Shown here piece after piece: positions 8,384-17,900 of a DNA stretch of 54,448 nucleotides (position 1 is the first letter of the stretch; every line of letters begins with the position of its first letter). The stretch is from Candidatus Coproplasma excrementigallinarum (GTDB lineage Bacteria > Bacillota > Clostridia > Christensenellales > Borkfalkiaceae), in contig DVNE01000042.1 in assembly GCA_018714625.1 (NCBI GenBank), positions 1 through 54,448 of the forward strand, in the 5' to 3' direction. A model generated the notes under the pieces. The model ran no database searches and was not told where the DNA came from. It worked only from the letters and a program-made list of their open reading frames with translations. The position numbers and the translations under genes were made by a program.

Positions 8384-8498
8384 CAATATTCGGCGTGCAC
8401 TGCGCAATTTTGCACAGCGCACGCCGCTGAAATTTAAAGATAGTCAGCTTTTAAAATGAAACTATATTACTGCTGTATGGACGGATTTCTGCCGTCGC

Positions 8499-9527
8499 TT
8501 AAATTATAAGTCCCCAGAGGTAGGTTATAAGCGTCAGGATTGAGGGTACGGTGATTATCGAGAACAACGTGTTGAGTATGAACGCGGCCGAGGCAAGTTT
8601 TGTCTCCGTCTTATACAGTTCCGCCATGGCTACAACGGTGGCCGCAGGCGACATTGCCATACCAACCACGGGCGCGAGGAAGATGTACTCGTTAAAGCTT
8701 TCCTGGCTGATGCAGCCTGCGAATATCACATATGCAAGAAGCGCTATTGCAAAGGTGATAATGGGCGCGGCTATAAGCCTGAGCGCACCTGCTATGTACG
8801 AGCCGCGCTCGCAGAAGAGCGCTTTGGGCGACTGGTCGGCAAGCGATATGCCCACTATTATCATTGAAAGGGGCGCAGTTGCCGAGGAGAGGTATTCTGG
8901 TAAAATTCTTATTTCGCTTACGGCGTCGTACATAAATATGTTTATTTCGGGCACAAAGAAGAGTATCAGCGCCAGCACTGTGGCAATTATTGTGGGGTTA
9001 AGCAACACCTTTTTTGCGCTTATGTTCTTTATGCTGCCCGTCATAAGGTACACGCCCAACGTCCACACCATAACGGCGAACACAAGGTTGAATACCATAA
9101 GGTATAAAAGCGCCATAACGTTTCCGTCGGTGGAGACCTCTATAAAGGGCACACCCAGGAATGCGCAGTTTGAAAAGGTGGCTATGTAGGTGAATATGCG
9201 CGATTTATCCTTGTTCTGCGCCTTTATGAATATCAGCTTGCATACAAGGAATATTGCAAAAAATGCCACAACCGAAAGCAGAGCCGTTATGGCAAAGTTT
9301 ATAAGTATGTCAACTCTGTCGGTTGCGCGTATAACAGTCCATTCTTCCTCTTCAAATATGCAGAGGGATGAGAGTATCATTGCGGGCTGGCACACATAGA
9401 GCAATATCGTACTGAGGGTGTTTTTTGATTCGCTGCTCACAAGTTTCATCTTTTTGAGGATGAAGCCGGGTATCATAAATGCAATAAGCACCACTATCGT
9501 GAGCATAAGCTTAAAAAATATGGGCAT
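8499..9527 (-). CDS. AEC-family (auxin efflux carrier-type) transporter
   Basis: This 342-residue integral membrane protein has about ten hydrophobic helices in the five-plus-five arrangement of the auxin efflux carrier family. Bacterial members move small organic anions such as malate or amino-acid-like compounds; the substrate here cannot be told. The N-terminus has the family pattern MIPGFILKKMKLVS, followed by LSTILLYVCQPAMILSS. AAGGAAA lies about nine bases upstream of the ATG, with a TTGACA-type promoter behind it. It is a monocistronic gene facing the bidirectional terminator at 8341. Confidence 0.88.
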   Translation of the reverse strand: MPIFFKLMLTIVVLIAFMIPGFILKKMKLVSSESKNTLSTILLYVCQPAMILSSLCIFEEEEWTVIRATDRVDILINFAITALLSVVAFFAIFLVCKLIFIKAQNKDKSRIFTYIATFSNCAFLGVPFIEVSTDGNVMALLYLMVFNLVFAVMVWTLGVYLMTGSIKNISAKKVLLNPTIIATVLALILFFVPEINIFMYDAVSEIRILPEYLSSATAPLSMIIVGISLADQSPKALFCERGSYIAGALRLIAAPIITFAIALLAYVIFAGCISQESFNEYIFLAPVVGMAMSPAATVVAMAELYKTETKLASAAFILNTLFSIITVPSILTLITYLWGLII

Positions 9528-9581
9528 TGTTTTTGATTTCCTTTAAAAAATTCCGCTAACATATTATCACTTTATCGCGCA

Positions 9582-9610
9582 TTTAAAAAGCTATTTAAAA
9601 AATTTGTCAA
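9582..9610 (-). promoter_or_regulatory. Promoter of the AEC transporter gene
   Basis: On the minus strand, TTGACA (complement of 9605-9610), a 17-bp spacer and TTTAAA (complement of 9582-9587). The -35 is a perfect match and the -10 matches four of six positions. Confidence 0.55.
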
Positions 9611-9680
9611 AGTTTTTTTAATTGCGCTATTTTTTAACACTTTTTTGCAAAACTGTGCGGAATTTTTTACATTCCCGTAG

Positions 9681-9898
9681 TATAATCAGATTGTAACAGA
9701 GGGACGGCAAAGTCCTTTTTGTTGCACCGCGCAGATTGTCGCGACGCACGGGCGCACGGTTTTGCGCAGAGTAAACTTTCATCTTTTTCCCCTTATTATC
9801 CGGGCGGACTGCTGTGGTGGTCTGTTCGGGTATTTCCTTTTTTGTCGTTTGGTAAAGTTGGTGGGGGGAGCGCGGCAAAATGCCGCGCTCCCCCCACC
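9681..9898 (+). ncRNA. Possible small RNA ending in a GC-rich hairpin
   Basis: A TATAAT hexamer at 9681-9686, without a clear -35, is followed by about 170 bases with no supported gene. They end in an 18-bp perfect stem (9860-9877 with 9881-9898, AAA loop) followed by TTTAAA. The run GGGACGGCAAAGTCC near its start could form a small hairpin. It could equally be a terminator-only spacer. It matches no RNA family I recognise. Confidence 0.2.
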
Positions 9899-9971
9899 TT
9901 TAAACACTCTGTAAGCAGCTTAAAAATAAGCGTTCCCGCGCGGCCGTGTGTTTTATATTAAATCTGAGCAT

Positions 9972-10001
9972 AAAAAAGGTCTGTACAAACCCGTACAGAC
10001 C
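9972..10001 (-). terminator. Terminator of the GNAT gene
   Basis: On the minus strand a 9-bp stem, GGTCTGTAC with GTACAGACC (9978-9986 and 9993-10001), is followed by a T6 run (9972-9977). Confidence 0.8.
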
Positions 10002-10095
10002 ATACTTTTATATTAATGTATATAGGGCGCTCTTTTGCTGACCGCCCATTAAAGTTTCACCGTCCGCATACGGCGGCAAAATGACTTTTTTCGCA

Positions 10096-10578
10096 TTACT
10101 TGCAACAAACCTTTTTCGCGCTCTTTGCGAATACGTTGCACTCAAGTTCGGCGCATTCCTCGCCCGTCAGCTCGTAGCCGCAGTCGGCAAAAAAGTTGGC
10201 GGCCTCGCCGTCGGCAAGCGCATAGATGTTTTCAACGCCGCTTTCGCGCAGCTTCATTTCGGCCGTGTACAGCAAAAATTTGCCCAGCCCCTTGCGCCGC
10301 TTGCTCATTACTATGTAAATTTCGCGTATGTCGCCCCAACCGTCTTTAAAATTCCAGTCGTTGCCAGGTTCGTCCGTCTGGTATATGCAGAACCCGCACA
10401 CATTGTCGTCCTCTTCAATAAGGTCAATGCGCAAAAGCCCGGCCAGCAGGTCGGGTATAATGTACTCGTCTACAAGGTGAACGGGGTCTTCGTCGCAGCC
10501 CAGCTCCTCGTAATAGTCGGCAAACATCTTGCCGAAGATTTCTTTATATTTGTCATTAAGCGGAAAAACTCGTACCAT
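10096..10578 (-). CDS. GNAT-family N-acetyltransferase
   Basis: The 160-residue protein is a GCN5-related acetyltransferase. A central strand, DIREIYIVMSKRRKG, leads into the acetyl-CoA-binding turn (RRKGLGKF), followed by the amphipathic helix LLYTAEMKLRESGVENIYAL and a C-terminal FFADCGYELTGEE segment. These features match motifs A and B of the family. The acceptor substrate cannot be predicted. The frame is open for a further 80 codons upstream, but that part looks non-coding. The ATG at 10578 falls at the domain edge, with AGGAAAGG about 12 bases before it. The gene is followed by its own terminator. Confidence 0.82.
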   Translation of the reverse strand: MVRVFPLNDKYKEIFGKMFADYYEELGCDEDPVHLVDEYIIPDLLAGLLRIDLIEEDDNVCGFCIYQTDEPGNDWNFKDGWGDIREIYIVMSKRRKGLGKFLLYTAEMKLRESGVENIYALADGEAANFFADCGYELTGEECAELECNVFAKSAKKVCCK

Positions 10579-10819
10579 AATTTTATTATACACCTTTCCT
10601 CTGGCAAAATCAACAATAATTTTTGCAAGTAGAGTGTGGGGCTTCGGACGCGGCTGAATAGCAGCTTCTTTTATTTTTTTGGATGATATGTTTTGAGCGT
10701 ACACTTTTAAGCGGTTGAGCGGGTGCAGCCCGATAAAATGATTGAGTTCAGCGCATTTTATACAGCGGAGGGAGCGGACAAGAAATTGTTTATATATTCT
10801 CAATGAGGGTGCAGGCAAT

Positions 10820-10846
10820 AAAAAACGGCACGCTTTTGCGTGCCGT
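10820..10846 (-). terminator. Terminator of the rplU-rpmA operon
   Basis: On the minus strand a 9-bp stem, ACGGCACGC with GCGTGCCGT (10825-10833 and 10838-10846), is followed by T6 (10820-10825). Confidence 0.85.
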
Positions 10847-10864
10847 AATTTTATGCGGTCTTAA

Positions 10865-11137
10865 TTATTCAGCGTAAACGGAAACCTGCTTGCCGTCTTT
10901 GCCTACTCTCTCAAACTTGACAGTGCCGTCTATGAGCGCGAAAAGTGTATCGTCCTTGCCCATGCCGACGCCGTTGCCGGGCTTGAACTTAGAGCCGCGC
11001 TGCCTTACAAGAATATTGCCTGCAAGCACGAACTGTCCGTCAGAGCGCTTAACGCCAAGTCTTTTTGCCTCACTGTCCCTGCCGTTGTGCGAGGAACCGG
11101 TACCTTTTTTATGGGCGAATAAATTTAAAAGTAACAT
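10865..11137 (-). CDS. rpmA: 50S ribosomal protein L27
   Basis: This 90-residue protein is bacterial L27, whose N-terminal tail reaches the peptidyl transferase centre of the large subunit. The family sequence [20 protein letters not shown] and [15 protein letters not shown] are clear. It starts with the short extension MLLLNLFA before HKKG. In Firmicutes such an extension is removed by the protease Prp, cutting after the FA pair. It lies 20 bases downstream of rplU. The prp (ysxB) gene that usually sits between the two in Firmicutes is absent. The pair is followed by a terminator. Confidence 0.96.
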   Translation of the reverse strand: MLLLNLFAHKKGTGSSHNGRDSEAKRLGVKRSDGQFVLAGNILVRQRGSKFKPGNGVGMGKDDTLFALIDGTVKFERVGKDGKQVSVYAE

Positions 11138-11157
11138 TTCTTTTTGCCTCCCTCGGT

Positions 11158-11490
11158 TTATTCAGCCTTAGCATCGGCTGCCTTGTTGGCGCCTATGGCC
11201 GTCACCTTAACTTCGCTGAAGGGCTGTCTGTGACCCTGCTTCTTGCGTTCGTTCTTCTTGGCCTTGTACTTGAATACAATTATCTTCTTGGCCTTGCCCT
11301 GGGCGGTAACGGTGGCGGTAACCTTGGTGTTTGCAACCTCTGCGCCAACCATAATGCCCTTTTCGTCTGCAACAAGAACAACAGGGAATTCAACGGTATC
11401 GCCTACGTTTGCGTTGAGCTTTTCAAGCTTAACGGTATCGCCTTCGCTTACCCTGTACTGCTTGCTGCCATTTTCAAAAATAGCGTACAT
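11158..11490 (-). CDS. rplU: 50S ribosomal protein L21
   Basis: This 110-residue protein is L21, a 23S rRNA-binding protein of the large subunit. [18 protein letters not shown] and the basic patch [16 protein letters not shown] followed by PF are diagnostic. The C-terminus carries a short Ala/Asp/Lys tail typical of Clostridia. GAGGAGG lies about ten bases upstream of the ATG. The gene is the first of the rplU-rpmA operon and has a 112-base leader containing possible regulatory structure. Confidence 0.96.
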   Translation of the reverse strand: MYAIFENGSKQYRVSEGDTVKLEKLNANVGDTVEFPVVLVADEKGIMVGAEVANTKVTATVTAQGKAKKIIVFKYKAKKNERKKQGHRQPFSEVKVTAIGANKAADAKAE

Positions 11491-11602
11491 GTGGAAAATT
11501 GCCTCCTCAAACCAGTCTCGCCGGGATTGCGTCCTGAAAGGTACGCGGGCGGCCTGCTGAAAATTTCAGGCACTTCAAAAAGAGCCCGTCCCGAGCGGCT
11601 CG
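11491..11602 (-). promoter_or_regulatory. Structured 5' leader of rplU (L21-leader-like)
   Basis: The transcript leader begins with a hairpin (GAGCC with GGCTC, 11582-11586 and 11597-11601) followed by a short T run, like an early attenuator. Further down, CCTGAAA can pair either with its neighbour or with the later TTTCAGG. L21 leaders are known autoregulatory elements in Firmicutes. Assignment to that family is inferred from position and the presence of stems, not from a model match. Confidence 0.4.
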
Positions 11603-11608
11603 CAATAT

Positions 11609-11637
11609 ACTTTATCATACACTGACTTTTAAGTCAA
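11609..11637 (-). promoter_or_regulatory. Promoter of rplU-rpmA
   Basis: On the minus strand, TTGACT (complement of 11632-11637), a 17-bp spacer and TAAAGT (complement of 11609-11614). The -35 is part of the palindrome TGACTT-AA-AAGTCA. Confidence 0.55.
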
Positions 11638-11848
11638 CTGATTTTTGCGGGAATGTGCGTTTTTTTATTTAAAACAGCTGCATTTTGCACTAAAAATTAG
11701 CTTTTTCTGAGATAAGCTATGTAAAACAGCAGTGCTGTTTCGCTCCCTTTCTGCAGTAAGTCCTGTTTATGCCGCGGCACATTCTGCGCGCCATTTGTCA
11801 TTGCATAAAAATTTTCTGTGGCGGCATACTTTTAAAAAAGGAGGAAGT

Positions 11849-12289
11849 ATGGAAAAGACCAAGAGCGATTACGAAATTCTTTCCGAAGTTTACCGCAACG
11901 CACAGCTTGCGCTTCAGTCAATATCAGACATTCTGCCCGAGATAGACGACGTGCAGATAAAGGAGGAGATTGAGCGCGAGCACGAGGAGTACGAAAAAAT
12001 CTGCGGCCGCGCGGCGCAGCTTGCAAAGAAGTACGGCACGGAGCTTAAAGAACCCAACCCCATAAAAAAGGCAATGATGTGGTCGGCGATTAAAATGAAT
12101 ACCGTGGCCGATAACTCCGCGCAGCACATTGCGCAGATGATGATAAGGGAAACGGTCACGGGCATAACCAGTTTAAGGACCACCCTCACCGACGGCGGCG
12201 AAAATATAGATGAAGAGATAAAGGAACTTCTCAATAACCTCATTGCCGTTGAAGAGGACTTCGAGCGCAAGTTAAAGCGTTTTCTGTAA
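11849..12289 (+). CDS. Conserved small helical protein of Clostridia, function unknown
   Basis: The 146-residue protein is almost entirely helical and charged, with a central amphipathic segment NPIKKAMMWSAIKMNTVADN and the pattern HIAQMMIRETVTGITSL. Proteins of this size and pattern occur widely in Clostridia without a known role; the layout suggests a ferritin-like or four-helix bundle. No metal-ligand set typical of ferritins is evident. The ATG at 11849 has AAGGAGG six bases upstream. The frame extends further upstream, but that part lacks a binding site and is not conserved-looking. Confidence 0.7.
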   Translation: MEKTKSDYEILSEVYRNAQLALQSISDILPEIDDVQIKEEIEREHEEYEKICGRAAQLAKKYGTELKEPNPIKKAMMWSAIKMNTVADNSAQHIAQMMIRETVTGITSLRTTLTDGGENIDEEIKELLNNLIAVEEDFERKLKRFL

Positions 12290-12535
12290 AGCAGTTTAAG
12301 AGCGTTGGTGCGGACATATGGCGTAACGAATGCAGTTTTTTGGGCTTTGGCGCAAGGCGATGCCAGCGCTTAATAATAATTTTGCAGAATTTGCGCCTTT
12401 ATTTGCGGCCTTGCACTTTATGTAAGCGCGCAGCCGCTTATGATGTCTGAACTATAAAATTTTAATTGGCATAGCAATATGCGCCGACTATGCTCATTTT
12501 AATTAAAAAAACGGATAGCGGAGCGGAAGTGCAGT
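12290..12535. other. Intergenic, nothing recognised
   Basis: The stretch lies between the helical-protein gene and a terminator hairpin. It contains no supported gene, repeat or structured site. Confidence 0.5.
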
Positions 12536-12577
12536 AGCGCGCCGCGCGGCTTTCAGCCGCGCGGCGCGCTTTAATTT
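12536..12577 (+). terminator. GC-rich terminator
   Basis: A 16-bp perfect stem (12536-12551 with 12555-12570) has a TTC loop and is followed by TTAATTT. Confidence 0.65.
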
Positions 12578-12704
12578 AATAAATGCGGTAAGGAGATAAA
12601 AATAAATATATCGTACAACAATGCAGGGCTCATCGTGTTGTTGCAGATAGTGTGCACAGCCCGACTGTTTTGCCGCCTGCATTTCAGAACTTGTAAAAAA
12701 CCAC

Positions 12705-12733
12705 TTGTCAGACGCCGTATTGCGTGTTACAAT
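12705..12733 (+). promoter_or_regulatory. Promoter of the LytTR/GHKL two-component operon
   Basis: TTGTCA (12705-12710), a 17-bp spacer and TACAAT (12728-12733), 36 bases before the regulator's ATG. Confidence 0.7.
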
Positions 12734-12768
12734 AAATTTAAACTTTTTATAACGCATGAGAGGGGAAG

Positions 12769-13473
12769 ATGATAAAAATTGCCATAGTGGAGGATGAACC
12801 TTCAGAGTCCGATAAGTTGCGGGAATACATAGACAGGTATTGCACAGAGAACGAATGTGCCGCCCAGACCGAGGTCTTTTCCAACCCGAACGCTTTTCTG
12901 CAGAAATTCCGCTGCAACTATAATCTTATACTGCTGGATATAGAGATGCCTGAGCTTGACGGGCTGAGCCTTGCGGGCCGAATACGCGAGAGCGACGGAA
13001 TTGTGCCCATAGTCTTTGTAACGAACATGAAAAAGCTTGCGATAGGCGGCTATAAAGTAAATGCACTCGATTTTATAGTCAAACCTGTCAGCTATTATGG
13101 CTTTGCGCTCACATTCAAAAAGGCGCTTTCTTATATCTCGCATTTCGGCGAACAGCAGATAACAATACCCATCAAATTCGGGGAAAGACGCGTAAATGTA
13201 TCCGATATAAAATATGTAGAGACCTCTGCCCGCAAACTTATTTTTCATATGGTGAATGAAGAGATAGTGGCTTTCGGCACAATGCGCGACCTTGAAGAAA
13301 GGCTTCGCAGCTGCAATTTCAGCCGTTGCAACAGCTGCTATCTTGTAAATTTGCGCCACGTCAGCAAAATCTATCGCGACGATGTGTATGTGGGCGAGGA
13401 ACAGCTTGCCATAAGCCGCTCTAAAAAGAAGAGTTTTCTCGATGACATAACAAACTATTGGGGGCAGCACTGA
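12769..13473 (+). CDS. LytTR-family response regulator
   Basis: The 234-residue protein has an N-terminal receiver domain and a C-terminal LytTR DNA-binding domain (about residues 130-232), the layout of AgrA-type regulators. In the receiver, the acidic trio is E8, D9 and E10, the phosphoacceptor is Asp57 in LILLDIEMPELDG, and the conserved Lys is K105 in FIVKPVS. The LytTR part shows VSDIKYVETSARKLIFH and SRCNSCYLVNLRHVSKIY. A GAGGGGAAG sequence precedes the ATG. The stop overlaps the kinase start by one base. LytTR-like half-sites lie upstream of the next operon (GH3), which is the probable target. Confidence 0.93.
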   Translation: MIKIAIVEDEPSESDKLREYIDRYCTENECAAQTEVFSNPNAFLQKFRCNYNLILLDIEMPELDGLSLAGRIRESDGIVPIVFVTNMKKLAIGGYKVNALDFIVKPVSYYGFALTFKKALSYISHFGEQQITIPIKFGERRVNVSDIKYVETSARKLIFHMVNEEIVAFGTMRDLEERLRSCNFSRCNSCYLVNLRHVSKIYRDDVYVGEEQLAISRSKKKSFLDDITNYWGQH

Positions 13474-14786
13474 TGTGGCAGGCAATAGTTGATTTTATCT
13501 TTGACAGCGAATATATACTGCAGCTTATAGTTGCTGAAATACTCTGTACTCTCGGTTTCAGACGAAGAAAATACTTCATAGTCTCCGCCATAGCCGGCAT
13601 CGTTGTAAGCGTGGCCTTCTATTACGGTCTGATGTATACAATACCGTATTTCTCCCCGTTTGAGTTCAATTCCATGCTGAACAGGGCTCTGTGGGGCTGG
13701 AGATGGCTGCTCTCGCTCGTCGTCACCGCGCTGTTTTTAAAGCTCTGTTTTAAGGAGTCGTGGTGGAGCATACTCTTTGTAACGTCCGCTGCCCAGGCAT
13801 CGCAGCATTTCGGACATCGGCTTCGCAACCTGTTTATGACGGCGTCCGGCATAGATACAACGCCTTTGAACTACCTGCTTTGCGGCCTTGGCGTTTTTGC
13901 CGTTGTCTATGCCGCCCTCTATTTTCTGTTCTTCCGTGAGCTCAACAAAAAGCAGATACCCAACCTCAACAACACTAAACTCATATTCACCGTTACGGCG
14001 TGCGTGATATTGTGTCTGTTCATAGGCGTTCACAGCGTGTTTGACGATACCTTTACGCAGTGCCTTTTCGACATTGCAATGATACTGCTCTGCTTCTTTA
14101 TACTTTGTTACCAATTCGGCTTTTTGGGTGAATCGCTGCGCAGCGCCGAACTTAAAAATCTTGAATGGCTGCTCAAAGAGACGCAAAAGCAGTATGCAGT
14201 CAGAAGCGAAAACATAGACCTTATAAACGTAAAATGTCACGATATAAGGAAGCAGGTGCGCGATATGGCGGGGCGCATACAGCTCAGTCGGGAATATGCC
14301 AAGGAAATTACCGACATAGTGCAGATATACGACTCCACCATAGACACAAAGAACCGCACTCTTGATACCATACTCACCGATAAATCGCTGTACTGCGAAG
14401 CGCACGGCATAAAACTGAACTGCATTATAGATGGTGAAAAACTTTCCTTCATTGACCCTGCCGACCTGTATGCGTTGTTTTGCAACCTTCTGGACAATGC
14501 GATAGAGGCCGTGCTCAAGCTTCCCGAGCGAGAGAAGGCAATCATATCCCTTAAAGTCACTTCAAGCGGCGAGGCCGTCGTCATTCACTGCGCCAATTAT
14601 TTTACCGGCAAGCTGGAGTTTGAGGACGGGCTTCCCGGCACAAGCAAGGGCGATACGCGCTATCACGGCTACGGCATTAAGTCTATGCGCTTTGTCGCCC
14701 ATAAGTACGGCGGCAACGTTACCATACTGCCGCAGGACGACGTATTCAATGTCAACATAGCAATTCCGCTCCCTCAAAACAGCTGA
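13473..14786 (+). CDS. GHKL-domain sensor histidine kinase (AgrC-like)
   Basis: The 437-residue protein has about six hydrophobic segments in residues 1-205, then a coiled dimerisation helix and a GHKL ATPase domain. His256 in NVKCHDIRKQ is the likely phosphorylation site. The N box is FCNLLDNAIEAV and the G-box region is GYGIKSMRFVAHKYGG. This layout matches peptide-sensing AgrC-like kinases, but no peptide precursor or processing gene lies nearby, so the signal is unknown. The start is the ATG at 13473, embedded in the stop of the regulator gene, with GGGGGC seven bases upstream. It is translationally coupled to the regulator. Confidence 0.9.
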   Translation: MWQAIVDFIFDSEYILQLIVAEILCTLGFRRRKYFIVSAIAGIVVSVAFYYGLMYTIPYFSPFEFNSMLNRALWGWRWLLSLVVTALFLKLCFKESWWSILFVTSAAQASQHFGHRLRNLFMTASGIDTTPLNYLLCGLGVFAVVYAALYFLFFRELNKKQIPNLNNTKLIFTVTACVILCLFIGVHSVFDDTFTQCLFDIAMILLCFFILCYQFGFLGESLRSAELKNLEWLLKETQKQYAVRSENIDLINVKCHDIRKQVRDMAGRIQLSREYAKEITDIVQIYDSTIDTKNRTLDTILTDKSLYCEAHGIKLNCIIDGEKLSFIDPADLYALFCNLLDNAIEAVLKLPEREKAIISLKVTSSGEAVVIHCANYFTGKLEFEDGLPGTSKGDTRYHGYGIKSMRFVAHKYGGNVTILPQDDVFNVNIAIPLPQNS

Positions 14787-14790
14787 CTTC

Positions 14791-14822
14791 ACCCGCCGCA
14801 GACAGCGGCGGGTAATTTTTTG
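14791..14822 (+). terminator. Rho-independent terminator of the two-component operon
   Basis: A 9-bp stem, ACCCGCCGC with GCGGCGGGT, has an AGACA loop and is followed by AATTTTTTG. Confidence 0.9.
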
Positions 14823-14853
14823 CATTTTTTGTTCGGATGCAACAAAAAGTTTG

Positions 14854-14884
14854 CAAGTTAATCATTTTTTTGACACAGTTATAC
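14854..14884 (+). promoter_or_regulatory. Candidate LytTR-binding direct repeat upstream of the GH3 gene
   Basis: CAAGTTAAT (14854-14862) and ACAGTTATA (14875-14883) resemble the LytTR half-site pattern. Their GTT cores (14857 and 14878) are exactly 21 bp apart, two helical turns, as in known AgrA-type sites. The second ends about ten bases before the -35 of the GH3 promoter, a normal activator position. The cognate regulator gene is the neighbouring operon. Confidence 0.5.
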
Positions 14885-14892
14885 AGAAAGTC

Positions 14893-14921
14893 TTGAAAAT
14901 GCTTTTTCTCCGCAATATCAT
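14893..14921 (+). promoter_or_regulatory. Promoter of the GH3 operon
   Basis: TTGAAA (14893-14898), a 17-bp spacer and TATCAT (14916-14921). Transcription would start near 14928, about 65 bases before the ATG. The moderate match fits an activator-dependent promoter. Confidence 0.55.
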
Positions 14922-14992
14922 TTATGCCGAAAAACGGGCGCGGAAAAATGCCGGCAAACAATGCGCCTGAAAATCAGGATTCGGAGGAAATA

Positions 14993-17900
14993 ATGCAAAA
15001 AAAGAAAATTTTTACGGGTTTGAGTACCGTTTTCGCAACTCTTCTGGCGCTTGTGGCCGGAGGAACTTCGATTGCGTACCAGTACGAGGGGGCAATAAAC
15101 ACCTTCCTTGACGTGCAGCTTACAGAGATTGTTCAGAAAGACGACGGGGGAGAGGCTGTTGATACCGAATATTTCAAGAGCGACTTCGGCGCAAGAAACG
15201 AGGCCAATGCAAAAAAAACTTGTTGAGGCGGGGTTTGACCAGACAATTCAGGAGGAAATAGAGGGTGCCGTTCTTCTTAAGAACGAAAATAACGCCCTGC
15301 CGCTCGATAAGTCAAGCGAGCGCATATCCTTCTTCGGACACGCCTCGGTAGACCCTATACATAAGGGCAATTCGGCGGGCGTAGACCCTATGGAGGGCTA
15401 CCGCCTGAATTTCCCCGACGCAATGCGCATGTCGGGGTTTACGCTCAATGAAGAGCTTGTAAGACATCTCGAAGCTTCGCCCACCACGCGTGCAAAGAGC
15501 AATTACTTCTGGATGGACTGCACCAACGCCACCAACGGCATAGCCGACGGCGAGGACAAAATTGAATACTATACTCCTGAAATACGCCAGACGTGGGAGA
15601 GTGAAAGGGGCGGAACGGCGATAATGGTTCTCACCCGCTGCGGCCAGGAGAATTACGATATGCTCATAGACAATGTCGCCGGATTTGTTAAAGGTGACGG
15701 AATGATGGATCCGCCCAAGGACCAGGGCCACAAGACGGGGCGCAGTTCCCTTGCGCTCATCGATGAAGAAATTGCCATACTCGAAATGATAAAGGAGGCC
15801 AAGGACGCGGGGTACTTCGATAAGTTTATCGTTCTTCTGAATACCGGCAACACTATGGAAGTCAACTGGCTGGACAAGTACGGCGTTGACGCGTGCGTAT
15901 ATACCGGTCTCATAGGCGGCGTCGGCGCTCTCGGAACGGCGCAGCTGCTCGCAGGTGAGGCAAACTTCTCCGGCAAGAGCGTTGATACATACGCCTATGA
16001 TTCGCTCTCTGCTCCTGCGGTGGTAAATGCCAACGAAAATTCTCCCGTGTATACCAACGGCGATGCGGTGGAGGCGGCTGTAATAGGCACGCAGAGCCCG
16101 TTTGCCGATACGGGCAGGTACTTCACATTCCAGGCCGAGGGCATATATGTGGGATATAAATATTACGAAACGCGTTACGAGGACTATGTGCTCGGTCAGG
16201 GCAATGCCGACAGTACCGCAGGTGCGCGTAGCGGAATGAGCGAATGGAACTATAACAATGAAGTTTCATATCCGTTCGGATACGGGCTTTCGTATACCTC
16301 ATTCTCGCAGACGCTTGACGACGTGAAATATAACGCGGAGACCGACAAATTCGAGGCCACCGTTACGGTGAAGAACACGGGCAGCGTTGCAGGCAAATCG
16401 GTAATTCAGCTCTACGCTCAGACGCCATACGGCGAGTATGAACGCGAAAACCTTGTGGAAAAGTCGGCTATACAGCTCGTCGGGTTTGATAAGACGGATA
16501 TGCTCGAGCCCGGTGAAGATCAGACCATGACCGTCGAGGCCGAGAGGTATCTTCTTGCGTCTTACGACTATACCAATGCAAAGACTTATATTTTAAGCGA
16601 GGGCGACTATTACCTTGCAATAGGCGACGACGCGCACGACGCGCTCAACAATATAATTTGCGCAAAACAGCCCGATGCGCAGGGACTGGTAAACGTTGAC
16701 GGAACTGCTGCAACGGGCGACGCTGATAAGACGTATAAATTTACCTACGACACCCTCGATGATAAAACGTATTCCACAACGGAGACGGGCGCAGAGGTGA
16801 CAAACCGCTTTGATAACTGCGACCTGAATTACTGGGTGGAGGGCGCAGGTACATACCTTTCCCGTCAGGACTGGGAGGGAACCTATCCCGTAAAACTTTC
16901 CAACGTAACAGCCACTGCGGATATGATAGAAATACTTGCCGGGCACAACTATACAAAGCCTGAAGGCGCGCCCACCGTTGCGGAGGCAACCGAGGGTTTT
17001 GGTACCGATTCAGGGCTTAAGCTGGTGGATATGCGCAACATATCCTACGACGGCAGCCTTGAAGATATCGAGTTGTGGAGCAAGTTTATAAATCAGCTCA
17101 CCTTCGACGAAATGCTCAACGTGCTTGACGACGCGCAGGGCAACGCCTGGGCGGCAAATGAAAAGATTGCCGCGCCCGCAATGAAGCTGGGCGACGGCGT
17201 GGACGGTCCTAACGGCACAAGTATAGGTTTCCCCTATGAAGATACAACGGGTAAATACGGCTCAGGCAAGGTGGATAACGCGTCTATGTGCTGCTTTACC
17301 GGCAAGGCTGTGCTCACGGGCACGTTCAACCGCGACCTCTATGCGGAGCGCGGCAGGCTGATAGGCGAATTCGGCCTTTGGGGCGGTAAACAGATGTTCT
17401 GGACGCTTGGCGTAGACTATCACAAGACGCCTTTCGGAGGCAGAAACTTCGAATACTGCTCTGAAGACTCCAACCTCTCGTATATGGCGCTCGTGCCCGA
17501 AGCGATAGAAATGGAAAAGAAGGGCGTAATCTGCGTGGCCAAGCACGCCGCAGGCAACGACCAGGAGACAATCCGCATAGGCATTGCCACATTCTTCAAC
17601 GAGCAGGGCTGGCGTGAAGGCTCTCTCAGAGCCAGCGAAGGAGCTCTGCGCGTGGCCGACATCAAGGGCTATATGCAGAACTATCAGCGCCTCGGCCTTG
17701 AAAGCACTATGAATTCCGATGCATTTAACATAGATGTATGTATGGACGAATGGGGCTTCCGCGGCTATGCAATAACCGACTGCACGAACGCCAGGCTGGA
17801 TGGCTATCAGGGCGACTATATTGACCAACTTGTTTCAGGCACGGACGGCTTCTGTATGACCAATGCCCAGATAGCAAAGCAGACTGTACTTGACTACGTC

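Noticed and set aside
9627-9878. Minus-strand 83-codon frame
   Set aside because: No ribosome binding site and it overlaps a terminator stem and the AEC promoter side; sequence is not protein-like.
10579-10818. N-terminal extension of the GNAT protein
   Set aside because: The extra 80 residues have no domain similarity and a start with a binding site exists at 10578.
12734-12768. Peptide pheromone gene for the AgrC-like kinase
   Set aside because: No short ORF with a binding site and precursor-like features lies in or next to the operon.
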